From assembly GCA_033032865.1 (NCBI GenBank), contig JAWHQI010000327.1:2307501-2371500 (forward strand): DNA of 64,000 nt, written 5' to 3'. The stretch's first letter is position 1; every line of letters starts with the position of its first letter. The DNA is from Dactylorhiza incarnata. Its lineage: Eukaryota > Streptophyta > Magnoliopsida > Asparagales > Orchidaceae. This document shows, piece by piece, positions 21,933 to 33,249 of this stretch. A program made the position numbers and the translations under genes. Under the pieces are notes generated by a model that was not told the DNA's origin, ran no database searches, and saw only the letters and a program-made list of their open reading frames with translations.

Positions 21933-24900
21933 TTACTGATAAAAGCGGCGCAGGTTCTGGGCGTTCCAGGTGCGTGGTAGAGTCTTCCCCTCCGCTGTTC
22001 TGAGTCTGTATGTTCTGGGCTTTACGACTGTAGTGACAACGTATGGACTTCCCAGGTCGGTGAGAGCTTATCTCCTTGGGGGCCTTTATCGGCTGCCTCG
22101 ATGCTGCGTAGGATGAGATCTCCTACGTTGATTGGCCTGGGCTTCAACCTCCTGTCATAGATTCGGGCTACACGCCTTTGGTAGGATGCAGTATGTTGGG
22201 CGGCGGCGGCCGAACTTCGAGGATTAGGTCAAGATTTTCCTGAAGCAGCCCGTCATTCTTGTTGGGATCGAAGGTTAGCACTCGAGTGCTCGGAACGCCG
22301 ACGTCGACGGGGATGATAGCTTCAGTACCGTAACAGAGGTTATAAGGCGTCTCTCCTGTAGGAGTCCTCTCTGTTGTACGATATGCCCATAGTACATTTG
22401 GGAGTGCGTCTACCCATTGTCCCGCAGCTTCTTCTAAGAGCGTCTTCAACCCTTTGAGGATGGTGCGATTCGTGACTTCTACTTTCCTGTTGGTTTGCGG
22501 ATGTGCTACGGCAGTATGACGAAGGTTGATCTTCAGGTCCTCGCACATCTTGGTGAAGGACTTCCCGGTGAATTGAGTGTCGTTGTCGGCAATGATTGTT
22601 GCTGGGATACCGAAGCGGCAGACGTTGTTCTTCCAGACAAATTGTTTGGCATTCTCTTCTGTGATTTTGGCTAGGGGCTCCGCTTCTACCCACTCGGTGA
22701 AGTAATCGATGGCTAGGATGATGTACTTCCTCTGCCCGGATGCTAGAGGTAGGGGGTCGAGGAGGTCGATTCCCCATTGCGCGAATGGCCACGAACTTTG
22801 GAGTGCGGAGAGTGTGATCGGGGGCTGATGAGGTACGTTGGCATGCAGTTGACAGCTCCTGTACCTTTGGACTAGTTCGGCTGCGTACCTCTTCATTGTT
22901 GGCCAATAGAAACCTTGGTGTAGTATCTTTTGTGCCAGCGCCTTCCCGCCTAGGTGTTCTCTGCAGACCCCCCCCCCCCCCCCCCCCGTGCACTTCTCTG
23001 AGGCGTGTAGTCCACTTCGTCTGTCGGTAGGCACTTTAGATATGGTCCTAAGAACGCCCACTTGTAAAGCTCCCCGTTTATGATGGCGAATGATGCCGCT
23101 CGCATCTGTAACCTTCGCGCTTCTAGACGGTCTTCAAGGAGGTGTCCGTGCTCAAGGTAGGTTCGTAGTGGGGTCATCCAGGACGATTCTTCCTGGTGGA
23201 TGGCCGCAATTTCCCATGGCCCTTGTATACTTGGAACCACGATCTCCTCCACCTGGCGCCTTCGGTATTGGTAGCTGGTGGGTGAAGTTGCAAGCTTAGA
23301 CAGAGCGTCTGCCCTGGAATTCTGCTCCCGGGGGATGTGCAGGATTTGGTACGATGAGATCTTCTGAAGGAGCACTTTCGCAAGCGCGAGAAATTTCGTG
23401 CATCTGGTCATTCTTGGCCTCGTAGTCCCCCTCAACTTGCGAGACTACGAGTTGGGAATCTGCGTAAATCGTCAGGTTCTCTACTTTGCAATCGATGGCG
23501 AGTCGGAGGCTGACGATCAATGCCTTATATTCCACGATGTTGTTGGTTGTTGGGAATTTTAACCTGAGGCCGTAATCTAGGGTGATCTCGTCGGGACTTA
23601 TGAGGAGCAGTCCTGCTCCGGCCCCTTCAACTCCTGAAGCACCGTCGACGTAGAGAGTCCAGCGAGGACTAGTGGTGTCTTTGATTGGAGTTGCATCTGA
23701 TGGAATGGTGTACTCTACAATAAAGTCGGCGAGTACTTGTGACTTGATGTCCGGCCGGGGCAAAAATTGAATGTCAAACTTGCCGAGCTCTACGGCCCAT
23801 TTCACTAGCCTTTCCGAGACTTCTGGTTTCTGGAGGATTGCTCATAGCGGAAGCTGAGTCAACACTTTTACTGTATGAGCCTGGAAGTAGGGCCGAAGCT
23901 TTCTTGCCGAGAAGAAGAGAGCTAAGGTTGTATTGTCCGTTGTCGGATACCTTGTTTCTGTGTCGGTGAGAAGTTTGCCGAGGTAGTAGACTGGCCGTTG
24001 CACTCCCCCTTCGTATTTTACCAGCACCGAGCTGAGAGCCATGGGAGAAACTGCTAGGTACATGAACATGGTTTCTCCAGGGATGGGCTTAGACAGAAGT
24101 GGTGGTGAGGCCAGGTATTGTTTGAGAAGTTCGAAGGCCGCCTGACACTCGTCAGTCCACTGGAAACCGGAGTGGCGTGCTCCCCGAAGAATTTTGAAGA
24201 AAGGGAGGTATTTGTCTCCTGTCCGAGACAAGAAATGAGATAACGCTGCGATCCTCCCATTCAGGCATTGCACTTCCTTAATTGAACGAGGTGGCGACAT
24301 ATCCTACAACGCCTTGATCTTCTCGGGGTTCGCCTCAATTCCGCGATGAGTTACCATGAAAGCCGAAAACTTTCCCGCCGTCACACCAAATGCGCATTTG
24401 CTGAGGTTGAGCCGCATCTGGAAGCGACGGAGAAGTTGAAAGCACTTTCCCAAGTCCTTCAAGTGGTCGCAACGGTGGACGCTCTTCACTAACATGTCAT
24501 CCACATACACCTCCATCGTTTCTCCGATGAGGTTCTTGAAGACCTTGTTCATCAGCCTTTGGTATGTAGCCCCGACATTTTTAAGGCTGAATGACATCAC
24601 CTTATAGCAGTAGACTCCTTTGTCGGTGCGGAAGACGGTGTGTTCCTCGTCTGTGGGGTTCATCCTTATCTGGTTGTAGCCTGAATAAGCATCCATGAAA
24701 CTGAGCAGCTCATGTCCAGCCGTCGCGTCGATGAGCTAGTCGATCCTCGGGAGAGGGAAACTGTCTTTTGGGCACGCCTAGTTTAGGTTGTTGTAGTCGA
24801 CGCACATTCGCCACTTTCCCGAGGCCTTTTTCACCATAATCACGTTAGCGAGCCACGTGGGGTATTCCGCTTCGCGGATGAATCGCGCCTCCATGAGTTT

Positions 24901-25841
24901 GGCTACTTCTTCTTCGAGTTCCTTCAACCGCTCAGGGGCGAAGTTCCTCTTCTTTTGGATCACGGGCCTGCAGGCAGGGTTAATGTTTAAGGAGTGAAAA
25001 ATGACTTCAGGATCTACCCCGGGCATGTCTTCCGGGCTCCAAGTGAAGATGTCTTCGTTCTCCTGTAGGAAGGTTGTGACTCTTCTCGTTCTTCTTACGA
25101 CAAGAGCGACCCAACCTGAACAGTCCAAGTCGAGTCTTACTGGGAGAGCGGTACTTCTACTAGTACTTCAACGGGCGCTCCTCGCTGCAAAGTGGCTTCG
25201 TCTCGCAGATCGAAGTTATTGATATTGAGAGCGGTTGCCTTCGCTGGTTGAGCCTGCTTCAGATAGCAGGTTCTGGCTGCCTCTTGGTCTCCTCTTATGA
25301 CCCATATGCCTGCGGCAGTTGGGAACTTCATAGCCAGATGCGGAATGGATGGGACTGCTCCGAAGATAGACTGGAGCGGTCTCCCGAAGATGGCATTATA
25401 GGCGGAGGTGGATTCCACCACCATGAACTGGATGATGTATGTTGACTGTCTTGGAAACTCGCCCAGTGTGACTGGGAGAGTGATCATGCCTTGAACTGGG
25501 ACAGGTCTGTTGTCGAAGCCGTAGATGGGCCCGGCTGCAGGGCTGAGCTGATCTTTCGTGAGCTTCATATTTTGCAGAGTGGAAAGGAACAGAACATCAA
25601 CTGAGCTCTCGTTATCGACCAGTATTCTTTTCACATTGAAGCAAGGGTCCCCATTCCCTGCGCTGATTACGAGGGGATCCTGATGCGGTAGCCATAACCC
25701 TTGTAGGTCTTCTTTCCCGAAAGCGATCGTTATGTCTTGTTTGAGCTTCTTGTCTTCGTGGTCTCTTGGGGGTTTAGCAATCGAGAGGATTTGCGTCGCT
25801 AGGAAGGGAGGTCCAGCGATCGTTTCGATTTGTCCCACCAT
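21933..25841 (-). pseudogene. TAT element 2 pol (PR-RT-RH-aRH-IN), decayed
   Basis: The protease near 25610 reads VDNESSVDVLFL, where element 1 has VDNGSSVDVLFL, so the catalytic-loop glycine is lost. RT has FMDAYSGYNQIRMNP and an intact YVDDML box near 24500. The first RNase H is followed by LYVDGASGVEGAGAGLLL and YADSQLVVSQVEGDY (about 23450-23670), the second, archaeal-like RNase H of TAT elements. The integrase core has IDYFTEWVEAEPL, IADNDTQFTG and NRKVEVTNRTI, so DDE is present although GQ has become NRK. Integrase ends at TAA 21933-21935 (NLRRFYQ). Many stops match CAG-to-TAG, CAA-to-TAA or CGN-to-TGA changes relative to element 1. The 20-C run at 22968 breaks the frame. Confidence 0.87.
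22968..22987. repeat. poly-C tract (20 C) in TAT element 2 integrase
   Basis: Same position as the 29-C run at 14213 and the five-C site at 44374. It disrupts the zinc-finger region on the coding strand as a run of glycine codons. Confidence 0.9.
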
Positions 25842-27338
25842 CGGCCATCCTCCTCCCGCGCCCCGGGGAGTGGGAGGCTGCTCCCTTGCCTCCCTAGGCT
25901 GCTGAGGCTGATTGGGAACCTGGCCTTGTAGGAATCTCCCTAGGAGTCCCTGGCGGACGAGATGCTCGATTTTGTATTTAAGTCTGGTACACTCTTCAGT
26001 GGTATGTCCGGTCCCCCGATGGAACTCACAGTTCCTGGACTAATCGCCCCTTAGGTTTGGGGCTAGCGCCCGAGGTGCGCGGAGCTCTGGGTTGTTCTGA
26101 ATGGCGTAGAGCACATTAGTTCTGGTGGTATTCAATGGGGTGTAAACCCTGGGAGGCTGCAAATCCAGGTCTCTTCGGGGGTCGCGACGACGTTCATCGT
26201 TGCGGCGTCCCTCGTTACGCCGTTATTCTCATCCACGAGGGGCTTGATCTGACCCTCTCTTCCTTCCTTGGCCACCTTTGAACTGTCGACGGTGCGCTTC
26301 GATGGCCTCGTCGGCGGCTATCTGAGCTTCAACCCGATGAACGAGGTCAGGGTAACTTGGCACGGTTTATCTCATTAGAGCTGAGTAGAAACCACTTGGG
26401 CGGAGGCCTCCGAGAAAAACTCCTCGCAAGAGCTCGGGGTCGACTCCCTGGATTTGCCGAGCCTCAGAGGTGAAGCGTCGGAAAAAATCCTTCAGAGTTT
26501 CCCCGTCGTTCTGGCGGATTCCCGAGAGATGGGAGGGATCTCGAACAATCCTATGATTGGCTATGAACTGGTCCACGAACTGCTGCGCCATTTCTGCGAA
26601 GTTGTTGATGGCCCCATCTCGCAGGGAGTGGAACCAAGTGCACGCTTGTCCCTTCTAGGTTGCCGGGAACACTTGACAGAGGAGTTGATCGGGGGCGCTG
26701 TAGATCCTCATGATAGTGGTGAAGTGATTGATATGTTCCAACAGGTCGTCCGTCCCGTCGAATGTTTCGATCTTGGGAAGCTTGAAATCGTTTGGAACTG
26801 GATGGGCCAAGACTTGAGGCGATAGTGGGGAGCCGTGATGCGTGGGACGGCGGGAGAGAGTTGTGCGTCGCCCTGCCTGACCGTATTCATCCGCTATCAT
26901 GTCACGTATTTCCTCTCGCGTGGTTCTTTCTATTGCTCGGCCAAGAGCAGCTCTTCCTTGACGATGGTGATGGGGGTCAGCCTCCGGTCCTCTGACCGGC
27001 GGAGCAGGATGAGCGGAGCTTGCAGCGTCGGAGAAGTCTTCTGAGACTTCGTCTTTCCGAATGGCTTCCCCGACCACAGCATGATTCGGAACTGGGGGTG
27101 GCGGAACGTTCGGTGCTGGAGGCTGAATGGGAACTCGGGGAGCCCCAAGGTTTCTCACGAGAGTCAGCATCTCGGCTTGTTGCTCTTCCATTTGCCGAAT
27201 GCACCCTTCCAGCACCGTCGCAGGAGTAAGCACTGCCTCTTCTGTGAGAGGTGCATCTATGAGCGAGTGGGAGGGAGCTGGGTCGACGCGCCCCTCCGGG
27301 ATTGATCCTTCAGTAGTGCGAGCACTTCTTCTTGCCAT
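25842..27338 (-). pseudogene. TAT element 2 gag (capsid/nucleocapsid), decayed
   Basis: Starts MARRSARTTEGSI, just as in element 1 at 48726. Capsid-like block FDGTDDLLEHINHFTTIMRIY is followed by MAQQFVDQFIANHRIV and the DFFRRFTSEARQI segment that forms the retrotransposon gag domain. The zinc knuckle (C-x2-H-x4-H-x4-C type, CEFHRGT...TEEC) lies near 25990-26031. A stop TAG at 26655 (in ...VFPAT), TAA at 26367 (GAA in element 1) and further stops near 26220 and 26040 interrupt it. Gag and pol share one frame, as in the whole-length relative. Confidence 0.85.
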
Positions 27339-27394
27339 TGCAATTGGCGGTGAATGCTACTTCTAGTGAGTCTTTGCAGAATTTCGAGAACAGT

Positions 27395-27412
27395 TTCCCA
27401 CAGACGGCGCCA
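27395..27412 (-). promoter_or_regulatory. primer binding site of TAT element 2
   Basis: On the minus strand TGGCGCCGTCTGTGGGAA lies three bases after the LTR end (GCAACA). It begins TGG, the complement of a tRNA CCA end. Ogre/TAT relatives are described as using tRNA-Arg; I cannot assign the tRNA from the sequence alone. Confidence 0.75.
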
Positions 27413-27927
27413 AACTGTTGCGGGTCGCTCGGGTGCTCTAGTAGACCGGTCGAATTGAACCACCTTAGCTCAGAAGCGAACCGAGCGCACAAACAGTCAA
27501 TTAAAGATTAGTTGAGTACACAGAGATTTTTTAATGTGGAAAACCCGGAAAGGGTAAAAACCACGTGGCCGGAGCTGTGCCGACCAAATTCCACTATCTT
27601 CTCAAAGCTTACAATTAGGTACTTAAAAGTCGAGCGCGACAGGCCACTGCTCGTTATAATAATAGAGAGAGAGAGAGAGGGAGTTCTGAGGGTGACAGAC
27701 CACCTCTCGGAACACAAAGTCTTTTTCCTTCTGAGAACTGTGAGGAACAAAAGTGAGAATGCTCCGGGGAACGAAAGTGAGAATGCTGAGTCGCCTTTCG
27801 GGATGAGAGAAATCTTCAAGTCCACGAAGGAGATCTTCAAGCGTCGAAGGAGAATTCTGTGAAAGTCTTCAAGGAGCTCTCCCGGATGCAGAAGGAAAGG
27901 TCCTTTGAAATGAAGCCCTGGGGCTCC

Positions 27928-27934
27928 TTTTATA
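27928..27934 (-). promoter_or_regulatory. TATA box in TAT LTR 2
   Basis: TATAAAAGGAGCC on the minus strand, conserved in all three TAT LTRs here (also 41136-41142 and 49369-49375). Its place upstream of the gag side fits a U3/R promoter. Confidence 0.6.
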
Positions 27935-28376
27935 GCTTTGGGCGGGGGTAGCCCGGTAATTTCGCCGTTGTAACCACCGTAACCGCCTGGCGGACGAATC
28001 ATATTTTCTGGTTCGGAGCACACGGATCGCCATTTTTCGTAAATGACCATCTTGCCTCTCGGGCAGTTCGGGCAGTTCGGGCAGTTTGGCAGTTTTGTTG
28101 GAGGCGAAAATGACGACGGATTGTTCCTGAAATCTGAGAAGCTAGAAAGACAAAATGTGAGCATGTCAGAAAGACAAAATGTAAGCATGTCAGAAAGACA
28201 AAATGTGAGCATGCCAGAAATGCGAAAGTGTTCCGGGCGCGCAAGCGCGCTCCGAAGCGTTCTGAGCGTGCAACGAACATGGAAGTGCTCCAAACGCGCT
28301 TAGAGGCGTTCTGAGCATGTTACGAGTGTGGGAGTGCCCTGAGCGGAATTCGGTGCCCAAAGGGCGCACACCGAGC

Positions 28377-28378
<2 letters not shown>

Positions 28379-28426
<48 letters not shown>
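28379..28426. repeat. poly-G tract (48 G)
   Basis: Uninterrupted G run in the U3 part of the TAT LTR, between CCGAGCTT and ACGCGCCC. The related LTR at 41580 has only short G runs at the corresponding place (GGAGAGGGCGGAAACCCC). Confidence 0.9.
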
Positions 28427-28428
<2 letters not shown>

Positions 28429-28439
28429 GCGCCCAAACC

Positions 28440-28800
28440 CCTCTACGGGGAGGGGACTTGACCGCACCCGAGGGGTTTGGTTTGGCCACACCCTAAAGGG
28501 GTGCGCCCGGGTCGTATCCCTAAATGGGATGCGGCTTGCCGCACCCAAGGGGGTGCGGCCGGCCGCACCCCTATAGGGGATGCGGCCATGGCCGCACCCC
28601 AGGGGGGTGCGGCCGGCCGCACCCCATAAGTTGTGCGGCTTGGCCGGCCGCACCCCATAGGGGGTGCGGCTTGGCCGCACCCTCCATGGGGTTTGGTTAG
28701 GTCGCACCCAAGCCGCACCCTCCATGTGGTGTGGTTAAGCCGCACCACCTTACGGTGAAGGTGCGGCTATCTGCACCCCACTAGCGGGGTACAGTTATGG
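28440..28800. repeat. hairpin-type GTGCGGC/GCCGCAC tandem repeats in TAT LTR 2
   Basis: About ten degenerate units of 25-35 bp such as GGTGCGGCCGGCCGCACC and GGTGCGGCTTGGCCGCACC. Each unit is its own inverted repeat, so the strand is a chain of potential hairpins. Homologous to 41640-42010. Confidence 0.85.
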
Positions 28801-28948
28801 CGATGCGCGATGTTCGGTTGTGCGTGGGTCTGTCGGCGGATTTTTCGATTCCTGCGATCACGTTGATGGACCTTTGACTCCACTACCACCACTTCTCTTT
28901 AGTGGGATTTTTCTCTAAACACAGCCCATAATTATACGGGTATACATC

Positions 28949-28981
<33 letters not shown>

Positions 28982-29047
28982 CATATATATACATATATAT
29001 ACATATATATATACACACACACATATATATAAATATATATATATATA
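28949..29047. repeat. TA / TATACA microsatellite
   Basis: Simple ATATATAC-type repeat of about 100 bp with a short CACACA stretch near 29013. No coding role; the tyrosine/isoleucine-rich ORF across it is an artefact. Confidence 0.9.
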
Positions 29048-29104
29048 ATTCAGTAAAGAATTTTGATATTTAGAAATTAAGTAATTTAGCTTCTTGCTAA
29101 TTAA

Positions 29105-30501
29105 GGCTTCCTTTGGCTCAGCGTTTTTGCTTCGGTGAGTTTGAGAAAAAATGCCAGCATCATAAAATGTATGTTTGGCGTAACAACGGTTACGACCTCC
29201 GCCAAGAAAAGGGGAGGATTTTTTGTGCGTTGAGCGCATACAGAGTTTCCCGCGGGTCCGTATTTTCTTGCAAAATTAAAGTTGTAACATTAAATACAGT
29301 TGTAAAATGGATCGTATTTATAGTTGTCAAATACAATTGTAAAATGGTTCAAAGAAACACCCACAAAATATATACATATGAGTACTTAAAATGATCGTAA
29401 AAATACATGATCAATATTTCATGATTTATTTTGTGAAAAAAATAAAAAAAATGTATCCGATAAATCTACCCCGCCGTAACATTTTTTAAAAAAAAAAAGA
29501 CTTGGCAAAATACTCAAAATGGTCCCTTAACTTTGGACCTAATTTCAAATAAGTTCTTTAATTTTCATTTGATTCAAATAGGTCCCTTTAATGTTGGCTT
29601 GGTTTCAAATAGGTCCTTTAATTTTCATTTGCTTCAAATTAGTCACTTAACTTTGAGTCTAATTTCAAATAGGTCCTTTAATTTTTTATTTGTTTCAAAT
29701 TAATCTCTTAACTTTATACTTTATTTCAAATAAGTTTCTAAACCATCATAATTCAGAGTACTAGGCACTGACGAGACATTTAGGCGGCGTTAATGAATCT
29801 CTTATGTGGTAATAAAATAGTTTTTTGTAATTATCTAATAAAAATAATAATAACTTTTTCTAATTTATAATTTTTCGGATAATTTTTTGAACACACTATA
29901 AATTTATATTCATTTATTAAAAATAAATATAAAAAATTAGGGATTATTAAAAACATCACACCATTGAAATATCAAAAATAATAAAAGAAATTTAAAATGT
30001 AACATTCTTGCAAACTTTTATAATCCATAATTTCTTGTTATTATTTCTAATAAATTGATATAAATGTATAATGTGTTGAGAAAAATTAATTAGAAAATTT
30101 ATAAATTAAAAAAATAATAAATTTTTTTATTACATAATTACAAAAAATATTTTATTTGCACATAAATGATTCCTCAATGCCTCGCCACTGCTAGTAATCC
30201 GAATAACGGTCGTTTATGAACTTATTTGAAATAAAATATAAAGTTAAGAGACTAATTTGAAGCAAATAAAAATTAAAGGACCTATTTGAAACGATGTGCA
30301 AAATTAAGGGACTAATTTGAAGCAAATGAAAATTAAAGGACCTATTTGAAACCAGATCACAAGTTAAAGGACCTATTTGAATCAAATGAAAATTAAAGGA
30401 CCTATTTGAAACTAGGCTCAAAGTTGAGGGACTAATTTGGATATTTTGCCAAAAGACTTTCATAACCGTTCACAACCGCCACCGCCTCGCCAAACAGAGC
30501 C
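29105..30501. mobile_element. PIF/Harbinger (Tourist-like) element carrying a nested MULE
   Basis: Left end GGCTTCCTTTGGC and right end GCCAAACAGAGCC are inverted (10-11 of 13 positions), each followed by TAA (29102-29104 and 30502-30504), the 3-bp target duplication typical of PIF/Harbinger. Without the nested 947-bp element and its 9-bp duplication it would be about 440 bp, within MITE size. No transposase is visible. TIR similarity is short, so the call is moderate. Confidence 0.6.
29504..30450. mobile_element. non-autonomous Mutator-like element (long TIR, 9-bp TSD)
   Basis: Perfect 9-bp duplications AAAAGACTT lie at 29495-29503 and 30451-30459. TIRs of about 330 bp (29504-29835 and 30125-30450) start GGCAAAATA and are themselves made of repeated ATTTCAAATAGGTCCTTTAA units. 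Nine-base duplication plus long TIRs are the Mutator hallmarks. The AT-rich centre (29840-30120) has no transposase, so it is non-autonomous. The small ORF on the minus strand (30191-30463) is a translation of the TIR repeat. Confidence 0.85.
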
Positions 30502-30554
30502 TAAGTTTTTCTTGAAAAGTTGAAAATTTATATATAGAGGCTTTTCTTTATAAT

Positions 30555-31338
30555 TGTACAACCTCATATTTGTCGAGTGGGCCTCCAGGCACCAGACGGT
30601 CAAAAGGATAAGCAAAGCAAAGCAAATAGGTCAAGAGAGGCATTCGCCCAAGTTAGAAGAGGCATGCAAGCTTCAGGGAGAGTGCAAGCCTCATTCGCTA
30701 AAGCACTCGCCCGCCTATAAGTTCGGATGCGCGAACCGCTAGGCGAGAGAGGGGCGGAACCCCACTCGCCCAGGAGGCCAAGAATCTGGCGAGTGGTGCC
30801 TCCACGGACCACTCGCCTAGTAAGACCAAGAGATCCGGTGTGCGGGAAGTCTAGCGAGTGGTGTCTTCACGGACAACTCGCCCAGGGGGATCTGGAGGTG
30901 AAATTACCTAGATACCATTTGTGGGCTGCCAATAGTCCTTCAGAACAACGGAGTTTGGTTGTTAGCAGACCAATTTGGAGTGTGTTTAGCAAAACCAAAA
31001 GGCAGAGTTACGCTATTTGCAGACCAAACTAGAGAATCTATAAATATGATAAACTCTTAAGGGCACCTTTGGAGGGGATCCGATCTTGGGGTTTTCTCCT
31101 TCTCTGATTAATTTTGGTTGGCTCTTGGTGCCCTCTAAGGTGCCCAGTTCAGTATTAGTTTAGGAGGGGAAGCTCTCTAAGATCTTTTGGGTGTGTGGCG
31201 GGACTTCCTCGTTGTAGCTTTGTGTCTGTTCATTTTCTTTCACCAATAGTCGAGTGTGTCAGTGAGAGAGAAGCAGGTGTAGGCTGCACCCCCACTGTGG
31301 GTCCAAACTCCTCAAGAGACCGATTAACGGTTTCAACA
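30555..31338 (+). mobile_element. solo LTR of a short LTR family, copy 1 (TSD ATAAT)
   Basis: TGTACAACCTCATATTTGTC at the left and GGTTTCAACA at the right, flanked by perfect ATAAT (30550-30554 and 31339-31343). It is homologous to 37475-37974: shared TTTGTCGAG, TATAAATA and GGAGGGGAAG followed by GGGTGTGTGGCGGGACTTCC. The left third contains repeated CTCGCC/GGCGAG words. Length 784 bp. No coding sequence, so it may be a solo LTR or a TRIM-type LTR. Lineage (copia or gypsy) is unknown. Confidence 0.8.
31039..31046 (+). promoter_or_regulatory. TATA box in short-family LTR copy 1
   Basis: CTATAAATATGA, at the same relative place as CTATAAATAGA in the second copy (37670-37677). Conservation between two copies supports a U3 promoter role and the plus orientation of the LTR. 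Confidence 0.6.
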
Positions 31339-31343
31339 ATAAT

Positions 31344-33001
31344 ATTTTAAAATTTTGGCTTTCATTGTTTTAGATGCCGGCAAGAGATTTGTTGTTTAAA
31401 ACAATTAAATTTCGTTATAAAAACATCAAAAAAAATTAATAGCTAAACAACTTGTAGGATAATAAACGCTGAATAAATAATGGTAGATTTATAAAAATAT
31501 TCTAATAGACTGAATTAATTTTTCAATTAATATTAATTAAATCATGAATTTCAGAAATTGAATAAATTTCCATAAGTATGGGCTTTTACTCTTTTCAACA
31601 TTTAAAATGTCAAATTCCACAAATTCCTGAGGATATAAAATTTTTTGTTTATGATCAGTTGTAAATTTCTTGAAATCTTGTTTTTTTGTTTAAAATTATA
31701 TATAAAACGTAACATAACTCTAATTCTATTAATATAATATTTCAGCAAAGTCAAATTAACTAGAATAATTAAATTTAAGATGTGGCACAAAATGAGAGAA
31801 TATAACATTAACATAGATTTTAAATTAATTGTTAATTACAATATTATCAGCAACATTATCAGAAGAAATACTTATAATTTTATCTTTAATTTTAAACTCT
31901 CAAATACATTTCATAATCATTTAATAAATTATTTGACCGATCTGCGAAATTTCAAAACTTTCAAATCCAATAATATTATGTTTGGATAACTAACATAAAA
32001 TATGATTGGTTCATTAACATTTTATGCAAATATAAGAAATCCTTAAATTTTAGCCACTACAAATATCACTAGTTAAACTTACTCTTCCTTCAAATTTAAG
32101 TATTAATGAATTTTTCACTTAATATAAGATTTAAGTATCTCGCGTCGAAACATACTTCTACTTAATTGATGATATTTGGGTTGCAGTGTGTTGTGGACAA
32201 ATCTTTTTGTGCGCATTGTCATAGGAATTGAACGACAAACCACGTTTGATGTTGCTTTCTTATTTCAACTCTCTTTACCGCATTTGGTAGACCGTCCAGA
32301 TTTATCCGGAAGATGAAATTTGCACTTGATTAGAGTCTAGAGCTTGTTTGTTTAAACAAGATTTGATTTGTCAAGTATGTGGTAGAATTTTTATTCGTCG
32401 TGAGCAATATTAATGTACAATGTCCGGACTTTATATAAAATCTTTGAATCTTTTCGTAATCATTTGATAAATTGATGATCAAAGCATTGTGTATGTACTC
32501 AACAACTCGTGATTTGAGACTGTATTTTGTGGAGCGGAAGAACTCGAAGCATTATGCAAAAGTTCTTGAGAAGCCATGAATTTGAGAGTGATAAATGTGA
32601 ATGATATGTGGCAAAGAACTTTAGACAAAATAATATGGTTGACTCTTTGAGAGGCTTCGTTTGGCGCTGTGGTGGCGGTCGTGAACGCCGGGGTCATGAA
32701 CCGTTCCGATCTCACCTAAAAATATTCATGCATTTTATACTCGAAACTAGTTCATCTTTTTCTTTATAGCAGTCATAACCATTGCCTTGCCAACCATACA
32801 TTCTATGATAATGATGTTTTTGACCAAACTCACCTGCCAGATTGAGAAATTTACAATGAACTCTGTCTATAGTTTTCTTAAAGACAATTATTATTTTATT
32901 TTACTAAAAAAAATAACTTTTTTTTGAAAGGCGGCAGCTTGAGACCTTAAGTAACGCATGCTCTATCAAGCATGTCAAGCCCGCCTCGACTTCAAAAGCT
33001 C
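31344..33001. other. AT-rich sequence without recognisable gene or repeat
   Basis: About 1.65 kb with many stops in all frames. The longest frames (32479-32715 minus and 31780-31989 plus) resemble no family I know. It is not similar to other parts of the window, so it may be the least repeated segment here. Possibly old transposon remnant or original intergenic DNA. Confidence 0.6.
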
Positions 33002-33249
33002 TAAGGGTCCGTTCGTTTCACGGACATTGATATTAAAGTATTGGCTTTCAATCCAATATCAATACACACGGGAAATGACATTAAGTTCAAATCCAATTCT
33101 TTTGTTCGTCTGTATGATAATTTTTTGTCATAAGAATTGATATTCATTACTTTTTACTGTTCGTTTGCAGAAAAGCTTTCTTTCATAAGAATTGACATTA
33201 ATCAATGTTCAGCTTCTAAGCTTATTCCTGCAAATTATCAAAACCAATA

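Larger units (their letters stand above)
21413..28882 (-). mobile_element. TAT-type Ty3/gypsy element 2, 3' LTR missing
   Basis: In minus orientation: 5' LTR (27416-28882), PBS, gag, PR, RT, RNase H, second RNase H, integrase ending at 21933, then a 3' noncoding region with CACGAGTCTGAGCTCGC repeats and the 142-bp array. The 3' LTR is absent because the array ends at the junction at 21412/21413. The two RNase H-like domains indicate the TAT lineage. gag-pol is strongly decayed by stops at roughly 26655, 26367, 25137, 24778, 24738, 24302 and 23842 and by frameshifts, so this copy looks older than element 1 at 40591-49519. Confidence 0.88.
27416..28882 (-). repeat. 5' LTR of TAT element 2
   Basis: The plus strand starts TGTTGCGGGTCGCTCGGG, identical in layout to the LTRs at 40591 and 48803. 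It contains a GA microsatellite (27668-27680), a TATAAAA box on the minus strand (27928-27934), three copies of AAAGACAAAATGTGAGCATG (28148-28220), a 48-G tract and GTGCGGC...GCCGCAC hairpin repeats. The outer boundary near 28882 (minus strand TGGAGTCAAAGG) is inferred from partial similarity to TGGGCAAGTCC at 42116 and is uncertain. Confidence 0.78.

Noticed and set aside
26454..27366. Plus-strand frames opposite TAT gag (also 46947-48757)
   Set aside because: Antisense shadows of GC-rich gag; the minus strand carries the recognised domains.
28443..28748. Arg/Pro/Thr-repeat frames (RPSRTPLGV type) in TAT LTRs
   Set aside because: They come from the hairpin tandem repeats whose unit length keeps the frame open.
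31344..33001. Possible host gene in the only unassigned AT-rich stretch
   Set aside because: All frames are short, no splice-like pattern or known domain, and no codon-like composition.
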